From the NCBI RefSeq assembly GCF_009184905.1, contig NZ_WESC01000016.1, forward strand, positions 31,690 to 95,689: a stretch of 64,000 nt of DNA, read 5' to 3'. Below the pieces are notes generated by a model. It had not been told where the DNA came from. It saw only the letters and a program-made list of their open reading frames with translations, and did not search any database. The stretch's first letter is position 1; each line of letters begins with the position of its first letter. The DNA is from Parvibaculum sedimenti (GTDB taxonomy: Bacteria > Pseudomonadota > Alphaproteobacteria > Parvibaculales > Parvibaculaceae). This document shows, one piece after another, positions 25,376 to 32,720 of this stretch. The position numbers and the translations under genes were made by a program.

Positions 25376-26428
25376 ATGACAATGCAGTTCAACGAGCTCA
25401 AGACGCGCCGTGACACCATTCTCGCGCAGGAGCCGCGCCTCCGCGCCCGCGATCTCGCCGCGAAGCTCGGCATCAGCGAGGCCGAGCTCATGGCGCTGGG
25501 CCGCGAGGACGCCGAGGCGACGCGGCTGAAGCCGGAATGGTTTTCCATCATCGCCGATGTTCCGACGCTCGGCTACGTCATGGCGTTGACGCGCAACGAG
25601 TCTTGTGTGCATGAGCGCAAGGGCGTCTATGGCAAGGTTGGCGGCAACGCGCATGTCGCCTTGATCGTCGGCGATGATATCGACCTGCGCATTTTCCTCA
25701 GCCAGTGGCGCTTCGGCTTCGGTGTCATCGAGACGACAGAACAGGGTCTGCGCCGCAGCCTTCAGTTCTTCGATGCGGCGGGCGACGCCATTCACAAGAT
25801 CTATCTCACCGATCAATCCGATATTGCCGCCTTCGACCGTCTGGTCACGAAGTGGGCGAGCGACGAACCGCGCGCTTCGCTCGCTATTGAAGCACTCCCG
25901 GCGCGTGAAGCCATGTTGTCCGACAGCGAGATCGATGTGCCGGGCCTTCATGCTGCCTGGGATGCACTGAAGGACACGCATGAGTTCCATGGGCTGCTGA
26001 ACAAGTTCAAGGTCCAGCGCGTTCAGGGCCTGCGCCTTGCGGGCATCCGCCGGGCTATGCCCGTCGATGCGACGACACTGCGCGGCGTTCTGTCGAATGC
26101 GGCCGCGCGGGAAACGCCGATCATGGTCTTCGTCGGCAATCCGGGCATGATCCAGATCCACACAGGTCCCGTCGTGAACCTCAAGCCCATGGGTCCCTGG
26201 TTCAACGTGCTTGACGAGAAGTTCAACCTGCATCTGCGCGAAGATCACATCGCCAGCGCATGGATCGTCTGGAAGCCGACCGAGGATGGCGTCGTGACTT
26301 CGCTCGAACTCTTCGATGCTCAGGGCGACGCGATTGCCACGCTTTTCGGCAAGCGCAAGCCGGGCCAACCGGAAGACGAGGCCTGGCGCGCCATCGTCGC
26401 AGATGCGATTGAGAAGGTCGCCGCCTGA
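25376..26428 (+). CDS. hmuS: Hemin-degrading factor HmuS
   Basis: Cytoplasmic heme-binding/heme-handling protein. The 350 residues form the two tandem HemS/ChuS domains, roughly 1-175 and 180-350. Repeated features include YVMALTRNESCVHERKGVYG in the first and PIMVFVGNPGMIQIHTGPV in the second, which contains the conserved His of the heme pocket. AAGGAG precedes ATG 25376. Its TGA overlaps the hmuT ATG (TGATG). Confidence 0.92.
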   Translation: MTMQFNELKTRRDTILAQEPRLRARDLAAKLGISEAELMALGREDAEATRLKPEWFSIIADVPTLGYVMALTRNESCVHERKGVYGKVGGNAHVALIVGDDIDLRIFLSQWRFGFGVIETTEQGLRRSLQFFDAAGDAIHKIYLTDQSDIAAFDRLVTKWASDEPRASLAIEALPAREAMLSDSEIDVPGLHAAWDALKDTHEFHGLLNKFKVQRVQGLRLAGIRRAMPVDATTLRGVLSNAAARETPIMVFVGNPGMIQIHTGPVVNLKPMGPWFNVLDEKFNLHLREDHIASAWIVWKPTEDGVVTSLELFDAQGDAIATLFGKRKPGQPEDEAWRAIVADAIEKVAA

Positions 26429-27315
26429 TGAAAAACGTCGTTGCCGTTGTGTTGCTGAGTTTCTTCGCCGCCGGGGCCGCTCATGCGGAGGCGCCGAAGC
26501 GCATTCTCTCCGTGGGCGTTGCGGCGACGGAGACGGTTTTCGCTCTCGGCGCGGGCGACGAACTGGTCGGCATCGACCAGTCGAGCGTCTTCCCGCGCGA
26601 AAGGACGAAGGCGCTACCGAATGTGGGCTATGTGCGGACTCTCGCTGCAGAGGGTCTGCTCTCGCTCAAGGCCGATGTCATGATCGCAGGGCCGGAGGCA
26701 GGCCCGCCTGCCGCGCTCGATCAGGCGGAAGCGGCGGGGCTCCGTATCGTCCGCCTCCATGAGGGCTATACGCCCGAAGAGGCCGTGGCGCGCATTCGCG
26801 AGATCGGCAAGGCGCTCGGCCGTGAGGCGGAAGCCGAGAAGGTGGCCGACACTGTCGCGAGCGATCTCGCGGTGGTGAAGAACGAGGTGGCTGCAGCAAA
26901 GACGCATCCTCGCGTGCTCTTTGTGCTGCAGGCGGGGCGCGGCGCGCCCATGGCGGCGGGTGCAGGAACTGCGGCAGATGCCATGATCCGGCTTGCAGGT
27001 GGCGTCAACACGGTTGGGCAGATCAAGGGCTACAAGCCACTCTCGCCCGAGGCGGCGATTGCCGCCGCGCCGGAAATCATTGTGATGATGAAGGACACGG
27101 TGGATGCGCTGGGTGGCGAGGGCGCCGTCTATGCGATGCCCGGGATCTCCCGGACGCCCGCTGCGAAGAACAAGCGGCTCATCGTCATCGACGGCACCTA
27201 TAGTCTGAGCTTCGGGCCACGTCTCGCCCATGCACTGCGCGATCTCGCCGTGGAGTTTCACCCGGAGGCAAAATTTCCGCCTCTGCCGGTGCGCGAATGG
27301 ACGAAACAACAATGA
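26428..27315 (+). CDS. hmuT: Heme ABC transporter substrate-binding protein
   Basis: A 295-residue periplasmic heme-binding protein. The signal peptide is residues 1-21 (AAHA-EA). It is a cluster A-III type binding protein with RILSVGVAATETVFALGAGD at the start and the heme-ligand region LPNVGYVRTLAAEGLLSL, whose Tyr is the expected axial ligand. It overlaps hmuS by one base and hmuU by four. Confidence 0.92.
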   Translation: MKNVVAVVLLSFFAAGAAHAEAPKRILSVGVAATETVFALGAGDELVGIDQSSVFPRERTKALPNVGYVRTLAAEGLLSLKADVMIAGPEAGPPAALDQAEAAGLRIVRLHEGYTPEEAVARIREIGKALGREAEAEKVADTVASDLAVVKNEVAAAKTHPRVLFVLQAGRGAPMAAGAGTAADAMIRLAGGVNTVGQIKGYKPLSPEAAIAAAPEIIVMMKDTVDALGGEGAVYAMPGISRTPAAKNKRLIVIDGTYSLSFGPRLAHALRDLAVEFHPEAKFPPLPVREWTKQQ

Positions 27316-28370
27316 GTGTCGCGCGCGTAGCAAGACCGCCGGCCTTGCGGCGGTTGCCGCGCGCCGTCTTGCTGGGCGGTCTGGCCATGCTGCTCGGCCT
27401 TGCTTTCCTCCTGGCGCTCGGTATCGGCGCAATGCAGATACCGGCGGGCGAGGTTTTGCGCGTTCTCTTCGGCTTCGAGACGGATAGTCAGGCCGCAGCC
27501 ATTGTCCTCGGCTTGCGTCTGCCGCGCGCGGTGCTGGCCATACTCGTCGGCGCGGGGCTCGGCATTTCCGGCGCGGCGCTGCAGGGGCTTTTCCGCAATC
27601 CGCTCGCCGATCCGGGTCTTATCGGCATTTCCGGCGGCGCGGCGCTTGGCGCCGTATCGGTGATTGTGCTTGGGCATCTGCTCATCGCGCTTCTGCCGCT
27701 CGCGGCCGATCCGCATCTTCTGCCCGTCGCGGCTTTTCTCGGCGGGCTTGCGGCAACCTTCGCGACTGAGCGTCTCGCCCATCATCGCGGCGTCGCGGCG
27801 ACGGGCATATTGCTTCTCGCCGGCATCGCCATAAATGCCATGGCGGGCGCGATCATGGGCGTTCTGATCTATAGCAGCGACGATTCGCAGCTGCGCGAGA
27901 TCACCTTCTGGACCATGGGAAGTCTCGCCAAGGGCGGCTGGTCCGGCGTGACGCTTTCCGCGCCCTTCGTCATCCTTGCCGTTCTGATGCTGCTGCGTTG
28001 CGCGGCGCCGCTCAATGCAATGCTGCTCGGCGAGCGCGAGGCGCATCATCTCGGCGTGAGCATCGAGCGGTTGAAGCGCGTCGTGATGATTGCGGGCGCG
28101 CTGGCGGTCGGCGCGTCGGTTGCCGTCTCTGGCATCATCGCCTTCGTCGGCGTCGTCGTGCCGCATCTCGTGCGCATGGCGGCGGGGCCGGATCACCGGG
28201 TTGTGCTGCCGGGCTCGGCGCTTCTCGGCGCCGTGCTGCTTCTCGTCGCCGATTGCGGTGCGCGCGTCATCGTTGCGCCAGCCGAAATGCCGATTGGCCT
28301 TGTCACCAGTCTGATCGGCAGCCCGTTCTTCCTTTGGCTGCTCCTGCGCCGGAAGGGGCTTGGCGCATGA
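27312..28370 (+). CDS. hmuU: Heme ABC transporter permease
   Basis: A 352-residue FecCD/BtuC-type permease with about ten helices. Family motifs are LRLPRAVLAILVGAGLGISG and LFRNPLADPGLIGIS in the first third. The coupling region GASVAVSGIIAFVGVVVPHL, followed by VRMAAGPDHR, contacts the ATPase. ATG 27312 forms an ATGA overlap with the hmuT stop; an ATG 15 nt upstream is less likely. Its own stop overlaps the hmuV start the same way. Confidence 0.93.
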   Translation: MSVARVARPPALRRLPRAVLLGGLAMLLGLAFLLALGIGAMQIPAGEVLRVLFGFETDSQAAAIVLGLRLPRAVLAILVGAGLGISGAALQGLFRNPLADPGLIGISGGAALGAVSVIVLGHLLIALLPLAADPHLLPVAAFLGGLAATFATERLAHHRGVAATGILLLAGIAINAMAGAIMGVLIYSSDDSQLREITFWTMGSLAKGGWSGVTLSAPFVILAVLMLLRCAAPLNAMLLGEREAHHLGVSIERLKRVVMIAGALAVGASVAVSGIIAFVGVVVPHLVRMAAGPDHRVVLPGSALLGAVLLLVADCGARVIVAPAEMPIGLVTSLIGSPFFLWLLLRRKGLGA

Positions 28371-29146
28371 TCGAAGCGAGAGACCTTGCGCTGCGTATTG
28401 GCGCGCGAAACATCGTCGATGGCGTTTCCTTCGCCATTCGTCCGGGCCGCGTCACGGCGCTGCTCGGGCCGAACGGTGCGGGCAAGTCGACGCTGATTTC
28501 GTTGCTCTCGGGCGAACATCGGCCGGATGGCGGCAGCGTCGAGATCGACGGCGAGGCGATGGAGAGCTTCGATCCCCTCGCGCTGGCGAAGCGCCGCGCG
28601 GTTCTGTTGCAGCATTCGTCGCTCGATTTCGATTTCACAGTCGCGGAGGTCGTGGCGTTGGGGCGGCTGCCTTTCCGCGCAACGCGCGACGCGCTGGACG
28701 ATGATGAGGCGTGTCTCGCCGCTCGCTGCCAGAGCGGCATCGAGCCTTTGTGGTCGCGCCTCTATCGCACGCTTTCAGGTGGTGAGCGTCAGCGGGTGCA
28801 ATTCGCCCGTGCGCTCGCGCAGATATGGCGGCGCGAAAATGGCGTGAGCGTTCGGCGTTATCTCATGCTCGACGAGCCGACCTCGGCGCTGGATTTACGG
28901 CACAGGCGCTTGCTGCTTGAATCCTCTCGCCGTCTCGCTGGCGAGGGGATCGGCGTGCTCGCCGTGCTTCACGATCTCAACCTCGCGGCCGACTATGCGG
29001 ATGATGTGGTGCTTCTCGACAACGGTCGCGTGATGGCGGCGGGCGAGAAGGACCAGGTGCTGACGCAGGAAAATCTCTCCGCCTGTTTCATGACGCCGGT
29101 CGAGATTATGACCAGGGCGGACGGCTCGAAGGCCATTCTTGCCTGA
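28367..29146 (+). CDS. hmuV: Heme ABC transporter ATP-binding protein
   Basis: A 259-residue ATPase. Walker A is GPNGAGKST, the signature is LSGGERQR, Walker B is YLMLDEPTSALD and the switch His is in VLHDLNLAADYADD. It is the last gene of the heme operon, coupled to hmuU through ATGA. The region 100-140, between the Q-loop and the signature, is slightly divergent (CLAARCQSGIEPL), but no key residue is lost. Confidence 0.93.
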   Translation: MIEARDLALRIGARNIVDGVSFAIRPGRVTALLGPNGAGKSTLISLLSGEHRPDGGSVEIDGEAMESFDPLALAKRRAVLLQHSSLDFDFTVAEVVALGRLPFRATRDALDDDEACLAARCQSGIEPLWSRLYRTLSGGERQRVQFARALAQIWRRENGVSVRRYLMLDEPTSALDLRHRRLLLESSRRLAGEGIGVLAVLHDLNLAADYADDVVLLDNGRVMAAGEKDQVLTQENLSACFMTPVEIMTRADGSKAILA

Positions 29147-29151
29147 TGGCG

Positions 29152-29652
29152 TCAGGCTTCGAGCATGAGTTGCATCAGCACGAGATCGAGCCAGCGGCCG
29201 AATTTGCGTCCGACTTCCGGCATCCGCCCAACCTCGCGGAATCCGAGCCGCTCATGCAGGGCTATGGACGCCGTATTCTGCGCCTCGATGCAGGCCATCA
29301 TGACATGGTGGCCGTCTGCGCGCGCATGGGCGACCAGTGGCTTCATCAGCGCGAAGCCCAGTCCGCGCCCGCGGGCGTCGGGATGAATATAGATCGAGTT
29401 CTCGACCGTGTGCCGGTAGCCGCTGCGCGGGCGGTAGTGCCCATAGGCAGAGAAGCCGAGCACGGCATGACCCTGGACGGCGACCAATACCGGAAAGCCG
29501 TGATCGATATGATCGGCAAGCCATGCAGCGCGGTCGGCAAGGTCGGCTTCCTCGTCCATCCAGATCGCTGCGGTATTTCGTACCGCATCGTTATGAATGA
29601 GCAGAATGCCGGGAAGATCGTCTGAGGTTGCGGGCCGGACGATGTAAGTCAT
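29152..29652 (-). CDS. GNAT acetyltransferase, phosphinothricin acetyltransferase-like
   Basis: A 166-residue GNAT enzyme resembling the PAT/Bar/MddA group. It has YIVRPATSDDLPGILLIHND at the N-terminus, a VENSIYIHPDARGRGLG acetyl-CoA-binding loop and ASIALHERLGFREVGRM near the end. MddA-type members acetylate methionine sulfone/sulfoximine and similar compounds. ATG 29652 follows the TetR stop by 7 nt with AGG upstream, so it is probably co-transcribed with that regulator. Confidence 0.82.
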   Translation of the reverse strand: MTYIVRPATSDDLPGILLIHNDAVRNTAAIWMDEEADLADRAAWLADHIDHGFPVLVAVQGHAVLGFSAYGHYRPRSGYRHTVENSIYIHPDARGRGLGFALMKPLVAHARADGHHVMMACIEAQNTASIALHERLGFREVGRMPEVGRKFGRWLDLVLMQLMLEA

Positions 29653-29659
29653 CGCGGCC

Positions 29660-30355
29660 TCAGTCCTTCCGCTGATGATCGTGGTGTTCGGCATGTTCCG
29701 CGAGGAGTTGTGCGAACCAGCGGCGGAAGCGGATGATGCCGTCATGGTCGAGTCCCGCCTCCTCGGCGAGATGGCGGCCGATGATGGCGTCGCCGAAAGC
29801 AGCGTTTGCCGTCAACATGGCCATGAACATCGTGTCTTCGCGGTCGGGAGTCGGTGCGGCGTTCTTCTCGGCTTCCTTGACGCGGCGGCTGTGAATCGCG
29901 TTCGAGATTTCCGTCATCAGCGCGCGCGAACTGGTTGCTTCCGTCAACCGGTCGGTCAGCATCATCCATGAGAGAAGGCGCGCCGTGCCGCGATCGCTCA
30001 GGGCCTCGAAGACGCTTTCGATCAGCTCGCCCGCTTCGAGCTGGTGGCCGTTTCGGTCTTGAAGCGCGCCGAGCATCTTGTCGCGAAACTGGGCGGAGGT
30101 CCGCGCGATCAGCGCGCGGACGAGGCCTTCGCGGCTTTCGAAATGGTGCAGGATCGCCGGATGGGAGATGCCAACGTCGCGGGCAATGTCCTGAAGGCGG
30201 ATGCCTTCCGGTCCCTGTGTCGCCAGCCGCTTCTCCGCGGCGTCGAGGATCAGCCGCCGCGCCTCTTCGGCCGAGCGGCGGACGCGCTTCGGCGCCTGCC
30301 GGGTTTCGGTCGCAATGTCGGTCGGGAGAATCTCCGTCTTCTCTGCGGTACTCAC
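29660..30355 (-). CDS. TetR-family transcriptional regulator
   Basis: A 231-residue repressor-type protein. The DNA-binding domain spans about residues 28-75, with ARRLILDAAEKRLATQGPEG and the helix-turn-helix IARDVGISHPAILHHFESRE; the remainder is an unconserved ligand domain. The start is GTG 30355. A 20-bp imperfect palindrome at 30381-30400, between it and the divergent coq4-like gene, is the likely operator for both. The ligand is unknown. Confidence 0.85.
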   Translation of the reverse strand: MSTAEKTEILPTDIATETRQAPKRVRRSAEEARRLILDAAEKRLATQGPEGIRLQDIARDVGISHPAILHHFESREGLVRALIARTSAQFRDKMLGALQDRNGHQLEAGELIESVFEALSDRGTARLLSWMMLTDRLTEATSSRALMTEISNAIHSRRVKEAEKNAAPTPDREDTMFMAMLTANAAFGDAIIGRHLAEEAGLDHDGIIRFRRWFAQLLAEHAEHHDHQRKD

Positions 30356-30380
30356 CGTGAAATATTTCCCCTTTGGTAGA

Positions 30381-30400
30381 TATTGACAATCATGTCAGTA
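30381..30400. promoter_or_regulatory. 20-bp dyad, probable TetR operator
   Basis: TA-T-TGACA-ATCA-TGTCA-G-TA is symmetric except at one pair and the spacer. It lies between divergent tetR (25 nt from its start) and coq4 (62 nt). Length and symmetry fit TetR operators. Confidence 0.6.
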
Positions 30401-30462
30401 TAACATATCTCATTAAGCGATCAGAGCGCGATTTTTGCCATCTTATCAAGGGACGTCCACCT

Positions 30463-31248
30463 ATGACGATGACTGGTAGCGTGACAAATGCGACCGGGAT
30501 GCGCCCGCGCCGCAAGCGTATCGAGCCGTTGAAGGCGATCCGCGCGATCCGCGCGCTCATCGCCGACAAGGAAGATACGGGTCAGGTCTTCAAGATCATC
30601 GATGCGCTTTCGGGCGGTTCCGACGAGCGCATGTTCAATCGCTTCATGGCGAGCGAAATGGGCCGCCGCATCGTGTTGGAAAAGCGCGACCTGATCTCGC
30701 TGCTCAATGATCGCGAACGGCTTTCGAAGCTGCCCGAGGGCACGCTCGGTCGAACTTATTATGAATTCATGGCGGAAGAAAACCTGTCGGCGGACGGTCT
30801 CGTCGCCGCGAGCGAAGAAGCGCCGCGCTATTATCGCGACATGCCGGCGGATGCGCGCCTCTTTCGCGACCGCCTGCGCGACGCCCATGACCTCTGGCAT
30901 GTGACCTCCGGCTATGGCCGCGACGGACTCGGCGAACTCTGTCTACTCGCTTTCACCTATGCGCAGATGCGCAATCGCGGCGTCGGCTTCATCGTGCTGG
31001 TGGGCGCCCGCGTCACGTCGAAGAAGGTGCCCGGGCTCGGCATCTGGAAGGCGGTCCGCGAGGGCTATCGCCACGGCAAGGCGGCAAGCTGGTTGCCGAT
31101 GGCCGATTGGGAGGCGCTCCTCGACAGGCCGCTCGAGGAGGTGCGCCGCGAGCTCGGAATCCAGCCGCCGGCGATCTATCGGCACATCGAACCCGTTACC
31201 ACGGCAAGGGAGAGGGACCTGGGCCTGACGACGAGGCAAGCTGCCTGA
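30463..31248 (+). CDS. coq4: COQ4-family ubiquinone biosynthesis protein
   Basis: A 261-residue protein with the COQ4 metal motif HDxxHx11E complete: H142, D143, H146 and E158 (AHDLWHVTSGYGRDGLGELC). COQ4 is needed for coenzyme Q synthesis, and recent work links it to oxidative decarboxylation of the ring. ATG 30463 has AAGGGA upstream; the N-terminal 20 residues are basic. It is unusual in being divergent from a TetR gene with a dyad between them, suggesting inducible expression. A ubiquinone-unrelated paralogue is possible. Confidence 0.8.
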   Translation: MTMTGSVTNATGMRPRRKRIEPLKAIRAIRALIADKEDTGQVFKIIDALSGGSDERMFNRFMASEMGRRIVLEKRDLISLLNDRERLSKLPEGTLGRTYYEFMAEENLSADGLVAASEEAPRYYRDMPADARLFRDRLRDAHDLWHVTSGYGRDGLGELCLLAFTYAQMRNRGVGFIVLVGARVTSKKVPGLGIWKAVREGYRHGKAASWLPMADWEALLDRPLEEVRRELGIQPPAIYRHIEPVTTARERDLGLTTRQAA

Positions 31249-31300
31249 TCCCTAAATCGCCTGGCGGGTTTTTTGCGCCCTCGCGGCCTGATATGTTGAC

Positions 31301-31326
31301 AAGCCCCGGAAGGAACTCCGGGGCTT
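31301..31326 (+). terminator. GC-rich hairpin after coq4
   Basis: A perfect 10-bp stem AAGCCCCGGA/TCCGGGGCTT with loop AGGAAC. No T-run follows, so termination is uncertain; it ends 17 nt before the TTG start of the ArsC-like gene and could affect that instead. Confidence 0.4.
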
Positions 31327-31343
31327 CGTCATGTGAGGGTCCC

Positions 31344-31700
31344 TTGGTCATCGTCTACGGTCTGAAGAACTGCGACACCTGCCGCAAGGCGCTTTCCTGG
31401 CTCGGGCAGGAGAAGATCGCGCATCGCTTCGTCGATCTCCGGGCCGATGGCATTTCAAAGAGCGACATCACCCGCTTCGTGAAGGCGGTCGGCATCGAGA
31501 AACTCGTCAACAAGGCGAGCACGACCTGGTGCGGCCTTGCCGACGACGAGAAGGACATTTCGACCGAGGCGAAAGCCATCGCGCTTCTCGAAGCCAATCC
31601 CACGCTCATCAAGCGGCCGGTCTTTGTGGTGGGCAAGATGATCGTCTCGGGTTTCCGCGAGCCCGAGAAGGCGGCGCTCGCTGCGGTGTTCGGGGCATGA
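31344..31700 (+). CDS. ArsC/Spx-family thioredoxin-fold protein
   Basis: A 118-residue protein like YffB/arsenate reductase-related proteins. The N-terminal MVIVYGLKNCDTCRKALSWL contains a CxxC pair at the usual thioredoxin-fold position, and the C-terminal RPVFVVGKMIVSGF motif is typical. Sequence alone does not show arsenate reduction; YffB-like members are glutathione-dependent reductases. The start must be TTG 31344, since no ATG or GTG is in a suitable place and GAGGG lies just upstream. It overlaps the next gene by ATGA. Confidence 0.8.
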   Translation: MVIVYGLKNCDTCRKALSWLGQEKIAHRFVDLRADGISKSDITRFVKAVGIEKLVNKASTTWCGLADDEKDISTEAKAIALLEANPTLIKRPVFVVGKMIVSGFREPEKAALAAVFGA

Positions 31701-32266
31701 TCCGGTCGCGCGCGCAGGCTCCGCTCTCGCTTCCGATCGAGACGCCGCGCCTCGTGCTGCGCGAATTTCGAAAATCCGATGTCGATGCCGTGCATGCCTA
31801 TTCCGCGCTGCCGGAGGTTGCGCGTTTCATGATCTGGGGCCCGAACTCGCCGGCGCAGAGCCGCGAGGCAGTCGAGGGTTTTCTGGAAGATCAAGCGGCG
31901 CGCCCCCGCATTTTTTTCGACCTTGCCATGACGCTGAAGCCGAAAGGGCAGGTCATCGGCGGCGTGGGCCTCCACCTTCTCGACCGCGTGAACCGCACCG
32001 GCGATCTCGGCTATGTGCTCCATCCCGATTGTTGGGGTTATGGGCTTGCGGAAGAGGCGGCGCGTGCGCTCATGGAGGCGGGATTCGTGGAACTGGGGCT
32101 CCACCGCATTGTGGCGAGCTGCGACCAGCGCAACCGGGCGTCCGCCCGCGTCATGGAAAAGCTTGGCATGCGCCGCGAAGGGGCGTTCCGCCAGTCGCGG
32201 CTCATTCAGGGCGAATGGCGTGATGAATATCTCTACGCCATCCTCGCCGAGGAGTTTCTCGATTAG
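31697..32266 (+). CDS. GNAT acetyltransferase (RimJ/RimL type)
   Basis: A 189-residue acetyltransferase with the RimJ/RimL layout: ETPRLVLREFRKSDVDAVHA at the start, LGYVLHPDCWGYGLAEEAAR for acetyl-CoA binding, and RASARVMEKLGMRREGAFRQ. It may acetylate protein N-termini or small amines. It starts inside the ArsC-like stop codon (ATGA), and its 3' end overlaps the convergent TusA-like gene by 4 nt. Confidence 0.82.
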   Translation: MIRSRAQAPLSLPIETPRLVLREFRKSDVDAVHAYSALPEVARFMIWGPNSPAQSREAVEGFLEDQAARPRIFFDLAMTLKPKGQVIGGVGLHLLDRVNRTGDLGYVLHPDCWGYGLAEEAARALMEAGFVELGLHRIVASCDQRNRASARVMEKLGMRREGAFRQSRLIQGEWRDEYLYAILAEEFLD

Positions 32267-32547
32267 TCGGTCTGGCTGATTTCCGATCCACGCCGGATCA
32301 GGAATTCGACCCAGGTTCCCCGGTCGCGGGTTTCGACGAGTTCGTGGCCTGCCTCTGCGCAGAAATGCGGAATGTCGATGCGCGAAACGGGGTCGGTCGT
32401 GAAGATGCGGACGAGCCTTCCGGGCTCCAGCCTCTCCAGCCGCTTCTTCGCGCGCAGCACCGGGATCGGACATTTCTGCCCCATCACATCAAGCAAGACT
32501 TCCGGGCCGCACTCTTCGCCGACCGCATTTTCAGGGGCGTCGCCCAT
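32263..32547 (-). CDS. TusA-family sulfur carrier protein
   Basis: A 94-residue TusA-like protein. The family signature is LLDVMGQKCPIPVLRAKKRL, with the sulfur-accepting Cys in KCPIP. TusA proteins relay persulfide sulfur for tRNA thiolation or sulfur oxidation. ATG 32547 is used because GAGAGG lies 6 nt before it; the ATG 6 nt upstream abuts that site. It is divergent from the long-chain acyl-CoA synthetase gene. Confidence 0.85.
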   Translation of the reverse strand: MGDAPENAVGEECGPEVLLDVMGQKCPIPVLRAKKRLERLEPGRLVRIFTTDPVSRIDIPHFCAEAGHELVETRDRGTWVEFLIRRGSEISQTD

Positions 32548-32720
32548 CCGCATCCTCTCTTTGAAACGGGCCGGATAATCGCCCCTAAAACCGCCTCTGT
32601 CACCCCTGCTAGGGCCATTTCCCCTGTATATGGGCTTTCCTTGACCTTGCGGAGCCTTGGCGGGCATAACAGGCGCGCGAAAAACAAGTGCGGAATACGT
32701 TGGGGAAACTGGAGCGCGGA

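Noticed and set aside
29141..29157. GCCTGA-N5-TCAGGC inverted repeat between hmuV and the GNAT gene
   Set aside because: The stem is only 6 bp and consists largely of the two stop-codon regions; no T-run in either direction, so not called a terminator.
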